A DNA stretch of 64,000 nt from Crenothrix sp043729335 (GTDB lineage: Bacteria; Pseudomonadota; Gammaproteobacteria; Methylococcales; Methylomonadaceae). The notes under the pieces were generated by a model that saw only the letters and a program-made list of their open reading frames with translations, was not told the origin of the DNA and made no database searches. A program made the position numbers and the translations under genes. The stretch lies in assembly GCF_043729335.1 (NCBI RefSeq), contig NZ_JAYTLQ010000057.1, forward strand, positions 128,409-192,408, read 5' to 3'. Below are positions 45,889 through 55,704 of this stretch, in pieces (positions within the stretch are counted from its first letter, which is position 1; every line of letters starts with the position of its first letter).

Positions 45889-47051
45889 AATGAATCCCTA
45901 CTTAAAATTGACAATCCGATGGCGTTTGTATTTACGAGGCTTATCTTATAAAAAATATAAGTCATTTTGTTTACAGGCAGTATTTTTATTGCTTGCTGAT
46001 ATGAGTCAGAAATTTTGACATTTAAGGTGAAGCAAGTACATAATCTGCCCATTGCGACTGATTTTATTTGTAAGATAAATTTACGTGCAATAGCGCAAGT
46101 TCAGCCCAAGTGAAAAGTGTTTTCAGTTGTTATTCTAGCCTGCAAACTAAGTGGCGACTAGTTTTTTTAGCTGATTTGATTCAGGTTTTAAAATACATCC
46201 CTCGGCACTGTAAAAATATATTTACTGTTTAGTCTTTGAATTAAATGGGCATTGTTTATTTTGGCTGGGTTTGTTTTATTAAATCATTAAGTTAAATGAA
46301 ATTAATTACTTAAAGTTCAGCCCACTAAAGCAAGTGCTGATTAAAAATATTAGGCTTATATTTTTCGAGTTACTCACTATAATTTATAATTTTTGAAGAT
46401 AGTGCGGTTTATAAAAATAAATGCATAAAGCGACAATATTATACTTTTTTAAGCGATTAAGTAATTTTTTTGCGAGTAATGTAAAAATATTGGGTTGTTC
46501 TAAAGTGGGTTATTAGCTAAGGCCAGTAATGTGCTCAGCACAGTATGCTTGTGCTGTCGTTTTTTTTGTCTTATCTCAAATAGAGCGATTGAGCGTAAGC
46601 AAATACCAGCTAGTCTAAGTTCAAAAATTTATTTTTACTGTTAGCAAAGCTATTGAAAGTAGGTATTTATACGGATTGCTATGCCAGAGTTTTTACTTGA
46701 GTATAAATTTAGTAAAGGTTTGATAGGCTGGGTTAAGCAGAGCCATCTTTTCTTTTAATCACCTCGGTTAGTAAAAGGTGGAAATGGTTTCTTACTCTAT
46801 TTTAGTCGTATTATTTTTACAGTTATAAGTCAACCCAGCAAATAAATCATGCTATTTTATTATGGAATTGATAATTATCAACAGGTTAAAAATTTCGGCA
46901 CAATATTTGCTTTAGATTTAAATAGGATCGATTAAAGAAGGTAAGTGGGAGAGTTTTTTAAATTCAATCTGATAGCAAAAAAGCTTAAAACCATTCTTTA
47001 GAATATTAATGAGTAATTTAACCAAACCCTACAGGGATGATAATTTAGTAT
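45889..47051. promoter_or_regulatory. Long AT-rich divergent control region of the exopolysaccharide locus
   Basis: 1,163 bp without a supported gene between the GT4 operon (minus) and the epsB operon (plus). It contains the sigma-54 type promoter at 46896-46911, a perfect TGTGCT-C-AGCACA palindrome at 46530-46542 that may be an operator, and many A/T runs suitable for bending. Enhancer-type sites for a sigma-54 activator would be expected 80-200 bp upstream of the promoter. Confidence 0.55.
46896..46911 (+). promoter_or_regulatory. Sigma-54 (-24/-12) promoter of the eps operon
   Basis: The sequence CGGCAC-aatat-TTGCT has GG at 46897-46898 and GC at 46909-46910, exactly 10 bp apart, and matches the consensus TGGCAC-N5-TTGCW at all but the first position. 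Transcription would start near 46922, leaving a leader of about 130 nt before epsB. RpoN control with the PrsK/PrsR pair is known for PEP-CTERM/exopolysaccharide systems. Confidence 0.7.
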
Positions 47052-48443
47052 ATGAAGATTAATGAGCGACCTCTACTATTCGTCATAGGGCAAATTCTAA
47101 ATCCTTTAGTTGCCGTTGAAACTTTAATACTAATAGCGCAGTATTACGAATTTCCTTTTGAGGGGCAGCTATTTATCTTGGCTATTTTTGCTTTTTTAGT
47201 GGTTGCCAAGCTACTCGACACTGTCGATTTAACATCCAGTATAAAAACATTTTGGGCGCACACCGTCGGTGCCATATTTTTACGCTGGTTTGTGGTTATA
47301 ACCTTGATGTCTTTAATGGGATATTTTTCAAGAATTCTGGGTGAATCTTCCCGCGTACTTTTAGTTACCTGGTTTATTATTACGCCTTTCGCCATTGTAT
47401 TGGCTCAATTATCAGCGCGTTATTTATTAGATCGACTAGTCATATCAGAAGAAAATTTGAATAATGCTGTGATTGTCAGCGTCAATGATCTGAGTTTGCG
47501 ACTGGCAACACGCTTTGCAGAACATCCCGTGTACGGTATTTATTGTTGGGGTTTTTTTGATGACCGCGATCCTAATCGATTACATGCTGATACAGAAATG
47601 CCGATAGGTAAGCTGTTAGGAAAATTGTCCGAAGTGGCTGCCTTTGTAAAGACTAATCAAATTAATCATGTTTATATTGCAGCGCCAATGACTGATCAGC
47701 CACGCATCATGTTTTTGCTGGATGAATTGCGTGATACCACTGTTTCTATCTACTTTGTCCCTGATGTTTTTTTATATGATTTGATACAGGCGAACATCAG
47801 TGCCATACATGAAATTCCTATTGTTGCTGTGTGTGAAACGCCATTTGCCGGCATTAATGGTTTCGTTAAAAGAGTCAGTGATGTAATTTTATCGGTGTTA
47901 ATCTTAATTTTGATTAGTCCGTTGTTGCTGCTTATTTCGCTAGGGGTTAAACTGGACTCGCCAGGGCCTGTGATTTTTAAACAGCACCGCTATGGCTTGG
48001 ATGGTGAGGAAATAGTGGTTTATAAGTTTCGTAGCATGACGGTGAGCGAAAACGGCGACTCAGTTATACAGGCTACCCGAAATGACTCAAGAATCACATC
48101 CTTTGGTGCTTTTTTAAGAAAAACATCGCTCGATGAGTTGCCGCAATTTATTAATGTCTTACAGGGGCGGATGAGCATTGTAGGGCCTAGGCCTCATGCT
48201 GTCGCGCACAACGAATTGTATAGAAAACAAATCAAGGGATATATGATTCGTCACAAAGTAAAGCCTGGCATTACAGGATGGGCACAAGTTAACGGGTATA
48301 GAGGCGAAACAGAATTACTTGAAAAAATGGAAGCTCGAATTGATTGTGATCTCGATTACCTAAGAAACTGGTCTTTACCCTTCGATTTTTATATTATTTT
48401 TATGACGATTGTTGTGGTTATTAAAGATCGAAATGCCTATTAG
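47052..48443 (+). CDS. epsB: Undecaprenyl-phosphate glucose phosphotransferase (EpsB/WcaJ type)
   Basis: EpsB starts each repeat unit by moving a sugar-1-phosphate, usually glucose, to undecaprenyl phosphate in the inner membrane. The 463-residue product has four N-terminal transmembrane segments (about 10-115), a CoA-binding-like domain (about 140-255) and the C-terminal bacterial sugar transferase domain (from KRVSDVILSVLILIL): VVYKFRSMTV, LRKTSLDELPQFINVLQGRM, SIVGPRPHA and KPGITGWAQVNGYRGET are the family motifs. First gene of the eps operon. The ribosome binding site is poor. Confidence 0.92.
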   Translation: MKINERPLLFVIGQILNPLVAVETLILIAQYYEFPFEGQLFILAIFAFLVVAKLLDTVDLTSSIKTFWAHTVGAIFLRWFVVITLMSLMGYFSRILGESSRVLLVTWFIITPFAIVLAQLSARYLLDRLVISEENLNNAVIVSVNDLSLRLATRFAEHPVYGIYCWGFFDDRDPNRLHADTEMPIGKLLGKLSEVAAFVKTNQINHVYIAAPMTDQPRIMFLLDELRDTTVSIYFVPDVFLYDLIQANISAIHEIPIVAVCETPFAGINGFVKRVSDVILSVLILILISPLLLLISLGVKLDSPGPVIFKQHRYGLDGEEIVVYKFRSMTVSENGDSVIQATRNDSRITSFGAFLRKTSLDELPQFINVLQGRMSIVGPRPHAVAHNELYRKQIKGYMIRHKVKPGITGWAQVNGYRGETELLEKMEARIDCDLDYLRNWSLPFDFYIIFMTIVVVIKDRNAY

Positions 48444-48473
48444 TTTTATTGATAACTTAGCGGGGAGCAAATA

Positions 48474-49274
48474 ATGAATTTTACGCAAAAATCATTTGCG
48501 ATATTTTTAGCAGTGTTTATTTTGATGGCGATGCACGTCAAAATGGCTTTTGCTGATTATGTTATTGGGGCTGATGATGCGCTGCGCATTGCGGTTTATG
48601 GCTACGAAGACTTAAAAACTGAAACCCGCGTTTCAACGGATGGGCGAATTAGCTTTCCGTTGGTTGGCGAAGTTTCTGTTGCAGGAAAAACCACTTTCGA
48701 AGTTGAGCACGAATTAGCGAGTATGCTAAAAAGCGGGGGGTTTATTCTTGATCCACAAGTAACGGTAGCGGTTACAGAGTTTAAAAGTCAGCAGGTATCC
48801 GTACTGGGTCAGGTTCATAAACCGGGGCGCTACGGATTGGAGGCGGCTAATACTTTAGTGGATGTTATTGCCATGGCCGGAGGGATAACGGATTTAGGGG
48901 ATGAGAAAGCTGTGGTTGCGCACCGCAATGCGGGTTCAATTACCAAGCAAGAAATCAATTTACGCGAAATATTGGAATCCACCAAAAAAACTGACTTATT
49001 GCCTGTGCAGCAAGGCGATATTATTTACATTCCTAAAGCGCCCATGTTTTATATCTACGGCGAGGTGCAACGTTCTGGTAGCTATCGTATAGAGCCCAAG
49101 TTAACCGTAGCGCAAGCGATATCATTAGGTGGCGGATTAACGACCCGTGGTACAGAGCGTGACATTATTATCAAGCGCAGCACTGAAAAAGTCGGTATAC
49201 AAAACATAGAGGTTAAATTGACTGACTTAGTGCAAAAAGACGATGTTATTGTTATTGACGAACGTTGGTTTTAA
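48474..49274 (+). CDS. epsE: Polysaccharide export protein EpsE (Wza family)
   Basis: This 266-residue periplasmic/outer-membrane exporter has a signal peptide ending MAFA before DYVIGADDALRIAVYG. The Poly_export domain (about 28-110) is followed by two SLBB domains (VSVLGQVHKPGRYGLEAANT and YIYGEVQRSGSYRIEPKLT). No lipobox Cys is seen, unlike Wza. It follows epsB after 30 bp with a GGGGAG ribosome binding site. The name follows the methanolan-type cluster nomenclature. Confidence 0.9.
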   Translation: MNFTQKSFAIFLAVFILMAMHVKMAFADYVIGADDALRIAVYGYEDLKTETRVSTDGRISFPLVGEVSVAGKTTFEVEHELASMLKSGGFILDPQVTVAVTEFKSQQVSVLGQVHKPGRYGLEAANTLVDVIAMAGGITDLGDEKAVVAHRNAGSITKQEINLREILESTKKTDLLPVQQGDIIYIPKAPMFYIYGEVQRSGSYRIEPKLTVAQAISLGGGLTTRGTERDIIIKRSTEKVGIQNIEVKLTDLVQKDDVIVIDERWF

Positions 49275-49289
49275 TGAAAGGACGGTAGT

Positions 49290-50714
49290 ATGAATTTTCA
49301 GCAAATTCTCATTATTCTGTTTTCTCGCAAGTATTTAATTATTTCGGTTTTATTATGTACGGTTGGGGCAATAACTGCCCTAAGCATAAGAATGCCCAAA
49401 GAATATGTGGCGACGACATCGTTGGTTGTTGATCAGTGGAATGTTGATCCGGTGTCAGGCGCGAGTATTCCTTCTCAGCTTGCGGATGCTTTTATGGGAA
49501 CGCAGGTCGATATTATTACCAGCCATAATGTCGCCCTTAAAGTGGTTGATAGGCTCAAATTAACTGAAAATACACATTTGACTGCCGGTTTTGATGCTAA
49601 TTATAAGGGTGATCTGCGTGATTGGATCGCTGATCATTTAGTTAAGCATCTGGAAGTATTGCCGTCTCGGGAAAGCAGTGTCATGCAGCTCAATTTTTCT
49701 GCTATTGATGCCAAATTATCGACCGACATCAGCAATGCTTTTGCGCAGGCCTATATTGAAACTAATATTGAGCTACGTGCACAGCCAGCCAGACTAAACG
49801 CCGACTGGTTTGATGAGCAAATGTCTTTTTTTCGGGAACGCCTCCAGCAAGCACAAGATAAGTTGTCTGATTATCAGCAGCAACATGGAATTGTGGTCAT
49901 GAATGAGCGATTGGATCTGGAAAATGAGCGCTTAGCGGACATATCAAAACAATTGGTTGATAGCCAATCTCGTACTTATGAATTGTTATCTAGAAAAAAT
50001 CAGCTAGCCTTATCTAAGAGAAAGCATCAATTTGAAAGCAAGACCGATAAGAGTGGGTCTTATGAATCCTTAGAAGAAGTGTTAAACAGCGCTTTTGTCC
50101 AAGGACTGAAAGGTGATCTGGCGCGTACTGAGTCTAAGTTTGCAGAAGTTTCTAAGCGTGTTGATAAGAACCATCCGCAATATAAACAAGCCTATGCGGA
50201 GATGACCAGTTTAAAAAATAAAATTGATTCGGAAATCAATACGGTGCTGGAGGGTATTAGTAATAACGCGACTACAGCGCAACAACGAGACGAGCGCTTA
50301 CTTTACGCACTAACTGATCAAAAGGATAAGGTTTTACAGTTAAAGCAGCAACAAAATGAAATGGTAGTGCTGACCAGGGAAGTTGAGAATGCACAAAAGT
50401 TTTACGATAACGCCATGCAGCGTTCGGTGCAAACCCGTATGGAGAGTGAGGCCAGTCAGTCTAATATTGCTATTTTAAATCCTGCGTTAATACCGCAAGA
50501 ACCTGCTAAACCAAAAGTTCTGCTTAATATTTTATTGTCGGTTTTTTTGGGGACATTATTAGGGGTTTGTGCGGCATTTTTAGTAGAGTTGCTGGATCGG
50601 CGTTTAAGATCGCCTATCGATATGGTGGAGCAATTGGGTGTGCCGGTGTTAGGAGTGCTGTCAGCTGCAAAAAAGACTAAATCGCCTTTTGTAAAGAAGC
50701 GAGCGGTGTTGTGA
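49290..50714 (+). CDS. epsF: Chain length determinant protein EpsF (Wzz/GumC type)
   Basis: This 474-residue polysaccharide co-polymerase has transmembrane helices near residues 15-33 and 400-425, with a long periplasmic coiled-coil domain between (QQAQDKLSDYQQQHGIVVMN and SKFAEVSKRVDKNHPQYKQA). The second helix LLNILLSVFLGTLLGVCAAF ends in a short cytoplasmic tail. It governs polymer length with its kinase partner EpsG, whose start overlaps its stop codon by 4 bp. Confidence 0.92.
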   Translation: MNFQQILIILFSRKYLIISVLLCTVGAITALSIRMPKEYVATTSLVVDQWNVDPVSGASIPSQLADAFMGTQVDIITSHNVALKVVDRLKLTENTHLTAGFDANYKGDLRDWIADHLVKHLEVLPSRESSVMQLNFSAIDAKLSTDISNAFAQAYIETNIELRAQPARLNADWFDEQMSFFRERLQQAQDKLSDYQQQHGIVVMNERLDLENERLADISKQLVDSQSRTYELLSRKNQLALSKRKHQFESKTDKSGSYESLEEVLNSAFVQGLKGDLARTESKFAEVSKRVDKNHPQYKQAYAEMTSLKNKIDSEINTVLEGISNNATTAQQRDERLLYALTDQKDKVLQLKQQQNEMVVLTREVENAQKFYDNAMQRSVQTRMESEASQSNIAILNPALIPQEPAKPKVLLNILLSVFLGTLLGVCAAFLVELLDRRLRSPIDMVEQLGVPVLGVLSAAKKTKSPFVKKRAVL

Positions 50715-51538
50715 AGACGCTAACAATGGGGGGGTTGTTACTGGATGCCGGGAAAATTACCTTGGCGGGTGCGGAAAGAATATTGCGCTTACAGAAAGAA
50801 AGAAACATGTTATTCGGTGAGGCCGCTAAAGCATTAGGATTGATTACTGAAAAAGATATTCAACAGGCTCTCGCACAACAATTTGATTTTCCTTTTCTAG
50901 CCAACAATAAAACCGGTTTAAGTTTTGAGCTTATTGCGGCCTATAAGCCATTTTCCGCGCAAGTTGAAACTTTACGGGCAGTGCGCAGCCAGTTGATGTT
51001 GCGCTGGTTTGTAGATAACCGTAAGACGCTGGCGATTGTCAGCCCTATTAACAATGAGGGACGTAGTTTTCTTGCTGCTAATTTGGCTATTGTATTTTCG
51101 CAGCTGGGTGAGCGTACGTTGTTAATTGATGCTGATTTGCGTCAGCCACGCCAACACAAGTTGTTTAACCTTGAAGGTAAATTGGGATTGTCTAATCTTT
51201 TGGCGCAGCGTGTTGATCATTCAGTAATCAACCAAATTTCCGGATTTAGGGATTTATCGGTTTTATCGGCAGGTACTATACCACCCAATCCACTAGAGCT
51301 TATTAGTCGTGGCCTAGAGTCTTGTTTAGAACGGCTGTCTGCTGAATATGATGTGATTCTTCTGGATACGCCAGCGGGATCGCAAGGCTCTGATGCGCAT
51401 ATACTATCAGCTAAAGCGGGCGGGGCATTATTACTTGCACGACAGCATAAAACTCGGCTGCTAAAATTGGAAGCGATGAAAAATTTGCTAGAAAACTCTG
51501 GAACCGCTGTAATTGGAGCGATAATAAATGATTTTTAA
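50711..51538 (+). CDS. epsG: Tyrosine autokinase EpsG (BY-kinase type)
   Basis: This 275-residue cytoplasmic kinase partner of EpsF starts at GTG 50711, overlapping the epsF stop; ATG 50726 is an alternative. An N-terminal GspE-like helical segment (about 8-65) precedes the kinase domain: Walker A is changed to SPINNEGRSFLAANLA (Lys replaced by Arg), Walker A' is LLIDADLRQPRQH and Walker B DVILLDTPAG. GEGRS instead of GKS is usual in EpsG of methanolan-type loci. No C-terminal tyrosine cluster is visible. Confidence 0.88.
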   Translation: MKTLTMGGLLLDAGKITLAGAERILRLQKERNMLFGEAAKALGLITEKDIQQALAQQFDFPFLANNKTGLSFELIAAYKPFSAQVETLRAVRSQLMLRWFVDNRKTLAIVSPINNEGRSFLAANLAIVFSQLGERTLLIDADLRQPRQHKLFNLEGKLGLSNLLAQRVDHSVINQISGFRDLSVLSAGTIPPNPLELISRGLESCLERLSAEYDVILLDTPAGSQGSDAHILSAKAGGALLLARQHKTRLLKLEAMKNLLENSGTAVIGAIINDF

Positions 51539-51612
51539 CGATATATTATTTATATTCTGTTAATAAAAATGTATAACATGGCAAAAATAATAACGATTTT
51601 GGAATTAACCAA

Positions 51613-52989
51613 ATGAACAATGCCACAGCAATACAAAAATTCAGGAACAGCGCAGTGACAAGATGTTTAATTAAAAAACACCGCAAGGCTTTTGTGAGCA
51701 ATATTAAATCGATCAATTCATTACAGCGTGTTGGTTATTCAGTAATTGTAGGGGGCATTTTTGCTGTCCTGAGCTCACCGACTTTTGCCGTAACTAAGTT
51801 AAATCAAACTTTTACGCCTTATGTTGGGACTAGCCATGCATATGATAGTAACCTGTTACGTGCGTCTGGCAATAATACTAATCCAGCCAATGGTAAAACT
51901 TTAAAAGACAGTTTTATCAATCAGATTCGAGCAGGTTTAAACGTCGATTGGCATTTAAGTCGGCAACAATTTATTGTTAATGCAGACGTGAATCAAAATT
52001 GGTTTACTGCTTTCGATGAGTTGGATTATTTTGGTCATGATGTGCTTGCGCAATGGAATTGGGTGATAGGCAGTAGGTTAAAAGGTGAGATTGGTTACAG
52101 ACATGATAAATCTTTGGCAAGTTTTGCTCAGTTAAATGCGAATACACAGGGCGGTGTGCTTGATAATTTACAGACTGCACAGCTTTATTTTGCTAATGCT
52201 GAATACGAGATTTTGCCCAGCATTTTCTTGAAGTCCGGATTTTTGCGCAACGATTGGAATTATGGAAATGGTCGCGAAAACAGTAACCAAATTCAAAACA
52301 GTGGTGAATTCAGTGTGCAGTACCGTAATTTAAGCAAAACCACAATAGGTTTTCGTGCCGTAATTACCGATGGCAAATACCCTAATAGACCGGATAACGA
52401 TCCTTCTGATAATGCTTTTTTTCGTACCAGTTATTATCTGGATGGAGAGTGGCGGCACAGTGATAAGCTGCGTTTGGATGGGTGGGTTGGCTATGTCCAG
52501 CAAGATTATGAGCACCAGAATGTTGCGCGCCCCCCAGATAAGGTTAATCTGGATTTTTCGGATGTAGTGGCACGCCTTGACATTAATTGGTTGCCCAGCG
52601 AAAAAACCACCCTGGTTTTTTCGGCATGGCGCGCAGTTGACCAAGCTTTTACATCCAATGCGACTTTTGTTTTGAGTACGGGTGTTAGAGTGAGGCCGAT
52701 GTGGTTGCCAACAGCCAAAATACGTGTGGAAATGCCGATTTCTTATGAAAATCAAAGTTATTTAGGCGGGGATCCTAATAATACTGGTGTAGGCTCTGGT
52801 CAAAATACTAATTTCCAGCAAGTCGATGACATTGTTGACGTTGGCTTAAACCTTATTTATACCCCGTGGTTAAATACTGAATTATCCTTGAATGTTAAGC
52901 ATGAAGATCGAAGCTCTAATGCGGATGCAGCGTCGAATTTTACCTATGATGCTCAAACGGTCGGCATTAACGCAAAAGTAGAGTTTTGA
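51613..52989 (+). CDS. epsL: Outer-membrane beta-barrel protein EpsL
   Basis: This 458-residue protein resembles the EpsL family of exopolysaccharide operons. An unusually long basic N terminus (about 45 residues) precedes the hydrophobic signal segment (VGYSVIVGGIFAVLSSPTFA). The mature part opens FTPYVGTSHAYDSNLLRASG, shows alternating beta strands throughout and ends in Phe (INAKVEF), the outer-membrane signature. It probably forms the outer-membrane channel or anchor for export. Last of the tightly packed eps genes; 74 bp separates it from epsG. Confidence 0.85.
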   Translation: MNNATAIQKFRNSAVTRCLIKKHRKAFVSNIKSINSLQRVGYSVIVGGIFAVLSSPTFAVTKLNQTFTPYVGTSHAYDSNLLRASGNNTNPANGKTLKDSFINQIRAGLNVDWHLSRQQFIVNADVNQNWFTAFDELDYFGHDVLAQWNWVIGSRLKGEIGYRHDKSLASFAQLNANTQGGVLDNLQTAQLYFANAEYEILPSIFLKSGFLRNDWNYGNGRENSNQIQNSGEFSVQYRNLSKTTIGFRAVITDGKYPNRPDNDPSDNAFFRTSYYLDGEWRHSDKLRLDGWVGYVQQDYEHQNVARPPDKVNLDFSDVVARLDINWLPSEKTTLVFSAWRAVDQAFTSNATFVLSTGVRVRPMWLPTAKIRVEMPISYENQSYLGGDPNNTGVGSGQNTNFQQVDDIVDVGLNLIYTPWLNTELSLNVKHEDRSSNADAASNFTYDAQTVGINAKVEF

Positions 52990-53114
52990 TCGTTAAATTT
53001 GTCGAAATTCGTAGTTTGCCGCAGATATAGCCACATGGAACATTGCTAATAAATAATTATGCTTAATTTATTAATAAATATCAATTTAATAGTTATGTGC
53101 CGCATTTCTACTAA

Positions 53115-54497
53115 ATGAAACAGGTTGATTTTAAAGTAAGTTTGAAAGTTGGCCTAACAGCACACGTACCAAAATGGGCGAAATCTGGTATTGCCGCCTT
53201 AGTAGAATTACACAACGTTGATCTTTTGCCGACTAATGACTCGTGTGAGCCTGATGTTATTTTGCATTATGGCAATTACACAGATGCGGCGTGTCAGCAC
53301 TATGGTTACGGACGCTTGGGCTTTTGGTTTTTTCGATTTGCAGGTCTAGATGTTGATGCCATGTCAGCGGGGCGGCATTCTGCGGCAGCCGGATTACCTC
53401 TTGAAGTAAGTTTGTGGGCTCGCTTTCCAGATGGTAGTTGTCAGTGTTTATATCAATCATTTGGGCTTCTTGAGCCGTTCATCATAAAGCGTGGTGTCCA
53501 CGATGCATTAGCAAAAGCGGCATTTTTCCCTGCCCGCGTTGTATCTTCATATTTTAAAACGATGGTGCTGCCTGTCTGCTCTGCACAATCGCTGCAAATT
53601 TCATCAACTACTTTTGTCGCCCGTTTTATGGAAGTAAAAGCGATAGCGCAAAAAATTGTACGTAAGTTGCTTTATAACGGGCAATGGTCTGTTGTTGCGG
53701 GTGTGGGAAACGACATGATTCCTCATCCCATAGGCCAATGGTTTTTAGTGCCCAAATCGGATTGCTTTTGGGCAGATCCATTTCCGTGGGAACATGAAGA
53801 TCGGCAGTGGATCTTTTTAGAGGAATTGCCATTTTCTACGCAGCGTGGTTATTTGGTGGCGATTGAGTTATTTAAAGATGGCAGCCACAGCGATGCGCAG
53901 CCTGTGATGATAGCGGATACTCATCTTTCTTATCCCTTTTTGTTTAAATGGGATGGCGATTTATATATGGTGCCAGAATCGGGTGTAGCCAGAAATATTG
54001 TATTATGGAAGTGCGTATCGTTTCCAAATAAATGGCAGCAGGTGACGGAGTTACTCAGCGATATTCGCGCGGTTGATGCAACCTTAATTGAATATCAGGG
54101 CTATTGGTGGATGTTTGTCTCGGTGGCCAAAGAAGGCATTTGTATTCACGATGAGTTACATATCTATTTTTCCGACACACCCCTAGGAACCTGGCAGGCG
54201 CACCCTGAAAACCCAGTTAAATCAGACGCACGTAATGCAAGGCCTGCGGGCAATTTATTTATAGAAGAAGGCATTCTTTATCGACCAGCCCAAGATTGCA
54301 GTACGGAATATGGCAAAGCCGTTATTTTAAATCGTGTGGATCGTCTCAATAAACACAGTTTTTTAGAAACACCCATAGCGCGATTGGATGCAAGTTGGTA
54401 CAAGGATTTTTTACGGGTACATACTTTGTCGAGATCTGAAAATCTTTGGGCTATAGATGGTTTTCGGTGGATAGCGCGATGGCGTAATCTTTTCTGA
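53115..54497 (+). CDS. GINT1 N-terminal-like beta-propeller protein
   Basis: This 460-residue protein has a C-terminal five-bladed beta-propeller-like region (about 190-450) with FLVPKSDCFWADPFPWEHED, FLEELPFSTQRGYLVAIEL, LSYPFLFKWDGDLYMVPESG and IEYQGYWWMFVSVA. This pattern is that of the glucosamine inositolphosphorylceramide transferase 1 N-terminal domain family found in bacterial polysaccharide loci, related to GH43/GH32 folds. The N-terminal 150 residues resemble a formyltransferase-like alpha/beta region but are degenerate. It likely modifies or transfers a sugar; the reaction is unknown. Confidence 0.75.
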   Translation: MKQVDFKVSLKVGLTAHVPKWAKSGIAALVELHNVDLLPTNDSCEPDVILHYGNYTDAACQHYGYGRLGFWFFRFAGLDVDAMSAGRHSAAAGLPLEVSLWARFPDGSCQCLYQSFGLLEPFIIKRGVHDALAKAAFFPARVVSSYFKTMVLPVCSAQSLQISSTTFVARFMEVKAIAQKIVRKLLYNGQWSVVAGVGNDMIPHPIGQWFLVPKSDCFWADPFPWEHEDRQWIFLEELPFSTQRGYLVAIELFKDGSHSDAQPVMIADTHLSYPFLFKWDGDLYMVPESGVARNIVLWKCVSFPNKWQQVTELLSDIRAVDATLIEYQGYWWMFVSVAKEGICIHDELHIYFSDTPLGTWQAHPENPVKSDARNARPAGNLFIEEGILYRPAQDCSTEYGKAVILNRVDRLNKHSFLETPIARLDASWYKDFLRVHTLSRSENLWAIDGFRWIARWRNLF

Positions 54498-54571
54498 AAG
54501 ATTAGGTTGCTGCATTCCAAAAGAGTACGTACAGGCAAGTATCTAATATTTAAGAAGCTGGGAGGACTGTA

Positions 54572-55636
54572 TTGAATCTTATGATAGGTACTGATCCTTT
54601 GAGCCAGGGAGGGATTGCCTCGGTAGTTTCTGTTTTAGTCGATGAAGGTTTTTTGCAGAAACACACTATAAAATATATCACCTCGCATGTTGAAGGCGGC
54701 TCAGTTAAGAAACTAGTTTTGTTGGTAAAGTCTGTTTTTGATGTCTTCCGGATGTGTCTTTTTTATAAGCCGCGTGTTGTGCATGTTCACAGCGCGTCTG
54801 ATGCCAGCTTTATCAGGAAGTCATTATTGCTTGCTGTGGCCAGGCTGTTTGATTGCAACACTATTTTTCACTTGCATGGCGCTGGATTTGAACAGTATGT
54901 GACGAAGGAATCATGCACACTCATGCAATGGTGGATACGTAGAACGCTTGAAAAAAGCACTAAAGTTATTGCATTATCTGAAGAGTGGGCTAATTTTCTC
55001 TGCAAGATTGCCCCTCGTGCGGATATTTATGTCCTGCCCAATTCAGTAAAACTTGAGCCTTTAAGTGATCATAACGAAGAAGAACAAGGCCGAATCCTGT
55101 TTTTGGGACGTGCTGAGCAGCGCAAGGGGATATTTGAATTGTTAGCCGCGATAGCGCAGCTTAAGTTATCTTATCCTGCTATTAAATTGGTAATCGCGGG
55201 TGACGGTGATCTTACCGCGGTGCAGCGCAAAGCTGAAGCGTTAGGTATCGTTGAAAATATTGAAATTCTGGGCTGGATAACAGCTGATCAAAAACAACAA
55301 CAATTACAGCGTGCGTGTATTTTTACCTTGCCATCTTATGCAGAAGGTTTGCCAATGGCTATGTTAGAAACCATGTCGGCGGGTAAAGCGATTGTAGTTA
55401 CCCCGGTGGGAGGCATTGCCAGTGTGGTTAAGGATCAGTTGAATGGCTTATTGGTTGCACCGGGTGATGTCGCCGCATTGGCAGCTGCTTTGGGTCGATT
55501 GCTAGGTGATAAATCGTTACGTGTGCAGCTGGGTGACAGCGCACGTAAAACGATAGCGGATCGTTATAACAGTGCTAGGGTGCTTGAGAAACTATCTCAT
55601 CTTTATGATGAGCTCAGCGGTATTTACGTGCTGTAA
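54572..55636 (+). CDS. Family 4 glycosyltransferase
   Basis: This 354-residue GT-B enzyme is most likely started at TTG 54572, since GGAGG (54561-54565) is 6 nt upstream; an ATG at 54581 is 15 nt away. Motifs: MIGTDPLSQGGIASVVSVLV, IFHLHGAGFEQYV, ILFLGRAEQRKGIFELLAAI and SYAEGLPMAMLETMSAGKAI with both E-x7-E glutamates. It belongs to the right-hand eps block and precedes the PaaK-like gene by about 70 bp. Confidence 0.87.
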   Translation: MNLMIGTDPLSQGGIASVVSVLVDEGFLQKHTIKYITSHVEGGSVKKLVLLVKSVFDVFRMCLFYKPRVVHVHSASDASFIRKSLLLAVARLFDCNTIFHLHGAGFEQYVTKESCTLMQWWIRRTLEKSTKVIALSEEWANFLCKIAPRADIYVLPNSVKLEPLSDHNEEEQGRILFLGRAEQRKGIFELLAAIAQLKLSYPAIKLVIAGDGDLTAVQRKAEALGIVENIEILGWITADQKQQQLQRACIFTLPSYAEGLPMAMLETMSAGKAIVVTPVGGIASVVKDQLNGLLVAPGDVAALAAALGRLLGDKSLRVQLGDSARKTIADRYNSARVLEKLSHLYDELSGIYVL

Positions 55637-55704
55637 ATTTGGCGAGGCTGCATCTTATTCTCTGTAGCAGCAGGATAGTTTTTCTTTTATTACTTAGATT
55701 GCTC

